Source of the DNA: Macrosoma leucophasiata
Lineage: Eukaryota; Arthropoda; Insecta; Lepidoptera; Hedylidae
Length of the DNA: 64,000 bases
Assembly: GCA_036365455.1 (NCBI GenBank)
Contig: JAWQUS010000027.1
Location: 21,130,501-21,194,500 of the forward strand
Reading direction: 5' to 3'
A program made the position numbers and the translations under genes. Positions 57,634-64,000 of the stretch are shown piece after piece (position 1 is the stretch's first letter; every line of letters begins with the position of its first letter). A model generated the notes under the pieces. That model made no database searches, was not told the DNA's origin, and saw only the letters and a list, made by a program, of their open reading frames with translations.

Positions 57634-58175
57634 GAGTTATTCGTCATCTCGCATGACAAAAACTCGCACAATCGGGCAACTTGGTACCTTTTGAATTTAA
57701 ATAATATTTCTGTCTTCAACTAAAAAAACCGACTATAAAATTGTGAGGTGACTATGTACAGTCATCTACAAAAATCCTTTTCAAAAACGTTAAATATTTT
57801 TATTTTATTTCAAAATAAAACAAAATATTAAAAATATTTTAATTTTAGATATACATTTCAATGAAAAATATGAAATATGATCTACAATATCACAAAAGAA
57901 TTTGGCTTGTTACTATAACTACTTCCCATGACATACAATAATTGTCAATATAGTGTACGACCTATTTTTTTTTTAGTTTTATGAATAAATCTGTTTCAAA
58001 TATAAAACAACAGTAGTAAGAAGCAGTAGCAATATCGTTTCTAAAATTTAATTTCAAATTTATTTACCTGGCTGTACTTTGCGTGCGAGTTGACGACAGA
58101 AATATAAGGTAAATTCAAAAGGTACCAAGTCGCCCGATCGTGCGACTTTCTGTCGTTCGAGATGACGAATAACTC
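57634..58175. mobile_element. Long-TIR element with a perfect 8 bp target duplication
   Basis: Perfect 18 bp ends gagttattcgtcatctcg, with inverted similarity continuing about 95 bp (shared ttggtaccttttgaattta). Flanked by ttcaaatg at 57626-57633 and 58176-58183. hAT- or P-like by target length. No transposase. Confidence 0.85.
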
Positions 58176-58212
58176 TTCAAATGCTTAGGTTCGTTTAAAA
58201 TAAGCCCAATTA

Positions 58213-58441
58213 CAGTGCTCAACAATAAATATTGCACATCGAGCCTAGGAAGGAGACTTCGGCTTATTTCGAGTCTGTAGAGCGTTATATCTTTCGCACT
58301 GTACCTATTTGACGTTTGTCGCCCATTTTGATCACGTTTTGACCAATACCGGACTGTCAGTGTTTACGTAGGCATTGTGCAACGGAGATAACGCTCTACG
58401 AAGTCGAAACGAACCAATCGTCTCTTTTGCAGGCTCGATGG
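58213..58441 (+). mobile_element. Tc1-like MITE, right end damaged
   Basis: Starts TA-cagtgctcaacaataaata and matches 54871-55131 through tgcaggctcgatg, then diverges before the expected right terminus. Confidence 0.75.
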
Positions 58442-58704
58442 TTGAGTTCTGTTACTGAACTAACAATTAAAATTTCAATGATAGCTTAAACTTTTGCTTA
58501 GATATTTGACATTAATCCGACCTCTGTTAAAAAGTGGTGAACAGTAAAAACTGTTTTAATTGGAGTTTAAGCTCAACTTTAAGCTCGATTAAAACGTTGG
58601 TGAAATCCATCCTGAATGATGATCAAAGATTATGTGATATTATCCTTTACCTATCTCTAGTGCTATAGAGTATTTTTTATTCTCTGAAAGTGTACCAGTA
58701 CCGA

Positions 58705-58876
58705 CTCCAAGTGTAGGAGCGTAGGCACCACCGCAAATTTTAACACCAAGGTCTCAGGGATGGCAACGCATCTGCATTTCACCCCTGGTTTTTGTGTAGA
58801 TGTCTAAATGCTGCAGTCATCACTTAACATCCCTGTGAACTGCATGCTTGTTTGTCACTTTCGTTACATAAAAAAA
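58705..58876 (+). repeat. Family-A repeat 1 of a tandem unit
   Basis: Deleted in the middle. The tail is gtttgtcactttcgttacat. Confidence 0.8.
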
Positions 58877-58967
58877 TAATTAATCTTTCTACTAACCTTA
58901 AATTTTGTGCTTTGTTTATTTTTTATAATTCTACTAATACTTTCTCTTCTTGTTTATCTGCTACGTC

Positions 58968-59239
58968 CATAGAGCAACACCGGAGGGGAGTAGCCATATG
59001 CAGGCTTTCCCCTCTGTCAAAGTACAAGCCCAAATGGGCCTATACCTGTTGCCTAGATGTTTAAATGTGTGCGTGAAATTGTTTCCGTATTTTGTTAAAG
59101 TCAAGATGTGAGTTTCGTAGTAATATTCGATTTTTGTAGTGTGCGTGTGTGTCGCACGCATTTCCCCCTGCAAAAAATGACAGACTGTTTTGCATCGGTC
59201 ATACACGCTATGGCTACTCCCTTCCGATCCACCTCTATG
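58968..59239 (+). mobile_element. hAT-like MITE, unit copy 1
   Basis: Starts catagagcaacaccgg. The right terminus is partly deleted to cacctctatg. Flanks gctacgtc / gcaacgtc. Confidence 0.8.
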
Positions 59240-59608
59240 GCAACGTCGAACACTAAAAATATTGTGACTAGTTGCAATAAAAGCATATTTTTTTAGAATA
59301 TGGACACAAAAATGGCAGCCATAGATGGAAACAATAAGGTTACTGTCAATTATTTCGACAATTTAAAAGATAATTTCAAAATTTTAAAATGAGAACTGTG
59401 TCATTCAATGGATTTAATTGCATATACAAAAATAATAAACAATTTCGTAATTTCCTTCATATTAATGAAATAGTCGAGTAAGTAAGGCTCATTGTTATGT
59501 AGGTACCCATTCTTTGTCATCGGTTACAAAATGCCCTACCTCCTACCCTATGCATTAAACCCTATCTCTCTATGAGAGTTCTACAAAATGAAATAATACC
59601 TATATGAA

Positions 59609-59900
59609 CTTTTACTGGTGGTAGAGTTCCAACGACGGAGCTCGGGCGTAGGCACCACCGCATTACCTAATATACCTACTTGCCGCTAAATGGTAGTGTT
59701 CTGCACTATCGTGTTCTGGTCAGGCGGCTATGTACGGCCCTGTAATTTCCGGCACAGAGGCATGACACCTTAGGCCTCAGGAGTGGTAACGCATTTGCAT
59801 TTTGACCTCTGGTCATTGTGTGGGTGTCTATGGGCTGCAGTCATCACTTAACATCAATGTGAACTGCATGCTTGTTTGCCACTTTCGTTACATAAAAAAT
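59609..59900 (+). repeat. Family-A repeat 2, chimeric
   Basis: The body matches repeat 3 (60655-60942), but the tail gccactttcgttacataaa then taattaatctt matches repeat 1 and its downstream flank. Confidence 0.87.
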
Positions 59901-59990
59901 AATTAATCTTTCTACTAACCTTAAATTTTGTGCTTTGTTTATTTTTTATAATTCTACTAATACTTTCTCTTCTTGTTTATCTGCTACGTC

Positions 59991-60290
59991 CATAGAGCAA
60001 CACCGGAGGGGAGTAGCCATATGCAGGCTTTCCCCTCTGTCAAAGTACAAGCCCAAATCGGCCTATACCTGTTGCCTAGATGTTTAAATGTGTGCGTGAA
60101 ATTGTTTCCGTATTTTGTTAAAGTCAAGATGTGAGTTTCGTAGCAATATTCGATTTTTGTAGTGTGCGTGTGTGTCGCACGCATTTCCCCCTGCAAAAAA
60201 TTACAGATTGTTTTGCATCGGTAATACACGCTATGGCTACTCCCTTCCGATCCGCCGCGACTCGCGACCGGAGGGCCGCGTTGCTCTATG
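59991..60290 (+). mobile_element. hAT-like MITE, unit copy 2
   Basis: Ends catagagcaac / gttgctctatg, flanks gctacgtc (59983-59990) and gcaacgtc (60291-60298). Retains the right terminus that unit copy 1 lacks. Confidence 0.87.
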
Positions 60291-60654
60291 GCAACGTCAA
60301 ACACTAAAAATATTGTGACTAGTTCCAATAAAAGCATATTTTTTTAGAATATGGACACAAAAATGGCAGCCATAGATGGAAACAATAAGGTTACTGTCAA
60401 TTAATTCGACAATTTAAAAGATTCCAAAATAAAATGAGAACTGTGTCATTCAATGGATTTAATTGCATATACAAAAATAATAAACAATTTCGTAATTTCC
60501 TTCATATTAATGAAATAGTCGAGTAAATAAGGCTCATTGTTATGTAGGTACCAATTCTTTGTTATCGGTTACGAAATGCCCTACCTCCTTCCCTATGCAT
60601 TAAACCCTATCTCTCTATGAGAGTTCTACAAAATGAAATAATACCTATATGAAC

Positions 60655-60942
60655 TTTTACTGGTGGCAGAGTTCCAATGACGGAGCTCGGGCGTAGGCAC
60701 CACCGCATTACCTAATATACCTACTTGCCGCTAAATGGTAGTGTTCTGCACTATCGTGTTCTGGTCAGGCGGCTATGTACGGCCCTGTAATTTCCGGCAC
60801 AGAGGCATGACACCTTAGGCCTCAGGATTGGTAACGCATTTGCATTTTGACCTCTGGTCATTGTGTGGGTGTCTATGGGCTGCAGTCATCACTTAACATC
60901 AATGTGAACTGCATGCTTGTTTGCCATTTTTATTACATTAAA
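60655..60942 (+). repeat. Family-A repeat 3 of a tandem unit
   Basis: Nearly identical to 59609-59900 up to the tail, where it reads gccatttttattacattaaa. Confidence 0.87.
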
Positions 60943-60974
60943 AAAACCTGACTACATCTTCATACTTTTAAAGG

Positions 60975-61125
60975 TCTATGTATGTATGTATGTATCTTCA
61001 CGCCAGGTCCCTAACGGGGTAGGCAGAGAGTGTGGAGCGCCAGATATCCCGGTCCTGACAAACCTCTCGTGCCTCGTCTACCTTCATCATTCTCTTCATA
61101 CATGCACGCCGATTCCTATGACTTT
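60975..61125 (-). repeat. Family-C retroposon
   Basis: Starts tgtatgtatgtatcttcacg on the plus strand. Close to 49752-49917. Confidence 0.8.
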
Positions 61126-61840
61126 TTAAAGGTCTATAACGGATTTAAAATCTGTTATTTGCGAGGGTTGAAACTGCAACATATCTCGCAGTCGAAACAT
61201 TTGAAAATCGACAGCACGCACACAATTCATATGAAAACGATATTGTGCAAGCGGCCTCGTCTCAAAACTGTCGTACGAGTGTATGAATTGCTTGTAAATT
61301 TCACAGGCTCTAATATCTTCGGCAATATCGCCTCAAGGTCCATCCGTTGCGTCCGTAATATTGTTTTGTGAATGGATAGTAGCCTAGATTGTGCGTGTAA
61401 ACATACGAGGAACGGTTGGAACGCTGCGACTTATTTTATTGTTATTTTATTCGACATACATATAATTATGTTGGCGGCTCATCTTTACACCATACTAGTA
61501 CTACTTCACCGGGCAATCAACGAGTGCAAAGGGCTCTCAGCCTTTTTTTTATTGTGAAGATAGTAATGGTCCCTAGACCACTTAGTCCTACACTAGCTTG
61601 CACAAATTTCAGCAGTTCTGCAACCTGCCCAGTGCACCGGGCAATCGGTGAACACAAAAGGCCTCCCATCTGATTGCTACTAGCATTTAGTGACAAAAAT
61701 TAATTAACACGATAACTTTTATATGAAATATTATTTATTGTAAGTGTGTATATGCTATTGGGTTATCACAATTTACCACACACAAACCAAGTCATTAATA
61801 TTTTTATATTTTTTTTATCTGGATTCTTTTAAAATAAACT
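61126..61840. other. Unassigned stretch
   Basis: Two related pieces with caccgggcaatc (about 61508 and 61638) also resemble 62940-62960 in reverse. Frames at 61030-61371 begin in family C and are not supported as a gene. Confidence 0.4.
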
Positions 61841-62190
61841 AACGCTACCCCCATCTCGACTAAATCTCCACTCTTCCAGCACTTATCCAACGTCCATTAA
61901 AATATACAACCATCTACCTGAAAAATTAAAAAACTTAGATAATGATAAAACATTTTTGACCAAATTAAAGAAAATTTTATTAAATAAATCCGATTACAGC
62001 ATTAATGAATTCTTTCAAGAAAAATTAAATTAAGATATTAATAAATTATAGTAATAATATAAATAATATAGGTCTGTATATGTTAAAATACTAGGTATTT
62101 AATTGAGTATAAATCATCCTCTCTCCTACATTGCGGTGCCCAACAGGGTCCATAATCCTAATGTTGTAGGTAATAGCTCAATAAAGTATT
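61841..62190 (+). mobile_element. LINE 3' end (Jockey-like) with coding remnant
   Basis: Coding up to 62033, then a 3' UTR ending in gagtattgagtat repeats. Confidence 0.75.
61896..62033 (+). pseudogene. C-terminal 45 codons of a LINE ORF2
   Basis: Reads IKIYNHLPEKLKNL, then FLTKLKKILLNKSDYSINEF, then a stop at 62031-62033. This matches the form of the last residues of Jockey-type ORF2 proteins (from memory). Everything upstream is missing. Confidence 0.7.
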
Positions 62191-62203
62191 GAGTATTGAG
62201 TAT

Positions 62204-62474
62204 GACAAAGAATGACTCTTTTTCTTTTCTTTTTACTTTTTGTTATCAGTTTGTAAAGGGGAAAAGAGACATTCTACTGATATACTTTTACATTAGTTTA
62301 TTACATTTAGTTTTATCTTAGTGATATTCTTGACTTTACATATATTTTTTATCTTGTTTGACATGTATATCAATTGTTATTCGCTTTAATTTATTTTGTT
62401 TGTTTTTGACGTGTCATAAGAGGTGCCTGTCACCCTAAATGAATAAATGAGTTTCTGATTCTGATTCTGATTCT
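62204..62474 (+). mobile_element. LINE 3' end with (gattct)n tail, nested in another LINE tail
   Basis: Flanked by gagtattgagtat at 62191-62203 and 62475-62487 (13 bp). Reverse complement of the copy at 9989-10215. Confidence 0.82.
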
Positions 62475-62487
62475 GAGTATTGAGTAT

Positions 62488-63355
62488 TAAAATAGACACC
62501 TTTTACATTTACATATAATAAATGATGTTGACACAGCAAGAGTCATATATGTTGAAACCAGTTTTCAGTATTTGAGTGTATGGAATTGTTTAATTTGTTT
62601 TTACTTCGAAATTTCAAACTAGGGAGTTAGTATCGTGATATTTATTGGTGGAAATCAGGTATAAGATATGCAATAATGTTGAATCAATACGAGTGATACA
62701 TATTGATACATACACATCACATCATTACAAAATGCTTGAAAGTCATTCATTCTCCATGACTATATAACCGTAAACAACTTGGTAAAAAATCAATGGAGTA
62801 GAGCGAAAGTTGCACCGCCCATAATCGCATATGTCTCATATGTCCCTCCGCAACGCCCTAAGCCGAAGCACGGACCCGCATGGGTCACCCTTAGGCAGTT
62901 GCGCTAACTTTTTTGCTAGGCTGTAGCGCCTTCTGCTCTCGCCGATTGCCCGGTGAAGTAGACTAATGCCGTCTCGAGACAGAGGCCTACTTTTTTTTTT
63001 TTTTGTTTTAGGTCGGGTTTTATGTAGGCATAAAACCCGCCCTTAAAAAAAAAAAAAAGTATATAATCAATTTGTATGATGTGATGAAAAACGCTGCTCG
63101 CATGATGAAGCCTTAAATGACAATGCCGTGTATTATATATCACAAGTAAGCCATTAGCGAATGCAATATACATAAAGTTAACACCTGTTTGTATTATAGT
63201 TGACACACTTACACACGTGGCTTCTTATTGTGTCCGTAATCTGATATTAATAAGCTTAATAGCTTGTTTGTTCACACATAGGCTATATTTTTGCGAGACT
63301 GATTTTGACAATATTTTGAGTGGTGGGCAAATCACGGAAAGAGGAAAGAAGTTTT
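62488..63355. other. Unassigned stretch with a poly-T/poly-A hairpin
   Basis: About 62985-63055 is a T run, cgggttttatgtaggcataa, aacccg and an A run, forming a hairpin. No gene recognised. Confidence 0.4.
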
Positions 63356-63640
63356 ACTGGTGGTAGAGTTCCCGTGTAGGGACCACCACATTACCTCATC
63401 TGTCTGCCGCCAAATGGTAGTGTTCAGCACTATCATGTTTCGGTTAGATGGTAATACCCCGTAATAACTATCACAGAGTCATAACAACTAAGGTCTCAGT
63501 TATGGCAACGCATCTGCATTTTGACCTTTGGTCTTTATGTGGGTGTCATCACTTAACATGACACAAGCAATGAGGACAGAAAGTTCAAATTGAAACTTTG
63601 TGAACTCATTGCTTGGTTGCCACCTTCACTACATAAAAGA
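63356..63640 (+). repeat. Family-A repeat, divergent subfamily, with a foldback tail
   Basis: Shares the taactatcacagag and aaggtctcag variants with 428-703. The tail has caagcaatgag / ctcattgcttg in inverted order (about 63565-63612). Confidence 0.78.
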
Positions 63641-63683
63641 GTAGAAAGATTTTTAATTAATTGATTGCAAGTACATTGATGAT

Positions 63684-63990
63684 CAAAGCGTGCATGGCCC
63701 CGCGGTTGGTGGGTGACCGGTAGTGGCAAATTAAAATGCGTGTTTCCGTGCTTCGGCGGGTACGTTAAGCCGTCGATCCCGGTTGCTATCGATAGATAGC
63801 AGTCATCAAACCTTGTCGGAGGCCTTATGGACGGTTTGAAATCATCCGACAGCGAGTTGGCCACTAACCCGTATCTCCACCAACACGCATTGGAGCAGCG
63901 TGGTGGAGTAAGCTCTAGGCGTCCCCCAAAAAGGGGAAAGACTCGTGCCTAGCAGTGGGACGTTGCAAGGGTTGCCATTATTGTTATCGG
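63684..63990 (+). mobile_element. 5S-type retroposon, head internally deleted
   Basis: The head keeps gcgtgcatggcccc and ggtgggtgaccg but lacks the gttaagca...cgggcgcgg core. The body matches 13665-13922 (ccgtgcttcggcgggtacgt, tagcagtgggacgtt). Confidence 0.75.
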
Positions 63991-64000
63991 TGACAGATGA

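Overview
The window looks like nuclear DNA of a moth or butterfly (Lepidoptera). It is AT-rich and packed with short retroposons and small DNA transposons. The commonest repeat starts with ACTGGTGGTAG, the layout of the Metulj-type repeats widespread in Lepidoptera. There is no bacterial or viral gene organisation. I found one convincing host gene and one complete, apparently young LTR retrotransposon. Almost everything else is layered repeat sequence, and repeat classifications are from memory and pattern, not from a search.

Host gene (minus strand, about 27.16 kb down to 18.47 kb): a two-exon gene for a secreted 372-residue protein made of about 19 YPV-type Pro/Val/Tyr repeats behind a Gly-rich segment, probably structural (cuticle or extracellular matrix). 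Exon 1 encodes only four residues. It lies next to a TATA box and is separated from exon 2 by a 7.3 kb intron. The joined exons rebuild a clean signal peptide. The area around this gene (about 15.7-25.2 kb and 25.8-31.7 kb) is nearly free of the two commonest repeats.

Retrotransposon (minus strand, 41,662-47,815): a full-length BEL/Pao element with two identical 174 bp LTRs, a tRNA-Tyr type primer-binding site, a 5 bp target duplication (atata) and an uninterrupted 1722-codon gag-pol frame. It sits inside an older family-A repeat.

Repeat families named here: A = Metulj-like retroposon, about 32 copies or fragments; B = tRNA-derived SINE, 7 main copies; C = 166 bp retroposon ending in (TACA)n-like sequence; D = GGGTTCCGTAG repeat with an inner (GTCT)n; E = 115 bp repeat, 2 copies; F = 221 bp element with 7 bp target duplications, 2 copies; a retroposon with a 5S-rRNA-like head; a tRNA-like repeat; several non-autonomous DNA elements with 8 bp target duplications (hAT-like); a Tc1-like MITE; and 5'-truncated LINE pieces.

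Layout: 0-18 kb, dense nested repeats; 18-27 kb, host gene; 27-37 kb, mostly unique AT-rich DNA with two hAT-like MITEs; 37-41 kb, nested family-A copies; 41.6-48 kb, the BEL element; 48-57 kb, large foldbacks, family C/D copies and a LINE; 57-64 kb, hAT-like elements, a tandem duplication apparently made by recombination between family-A copies, nested LINE tails and the 5S-type retroposon. The insertions give a readable relative chronology.
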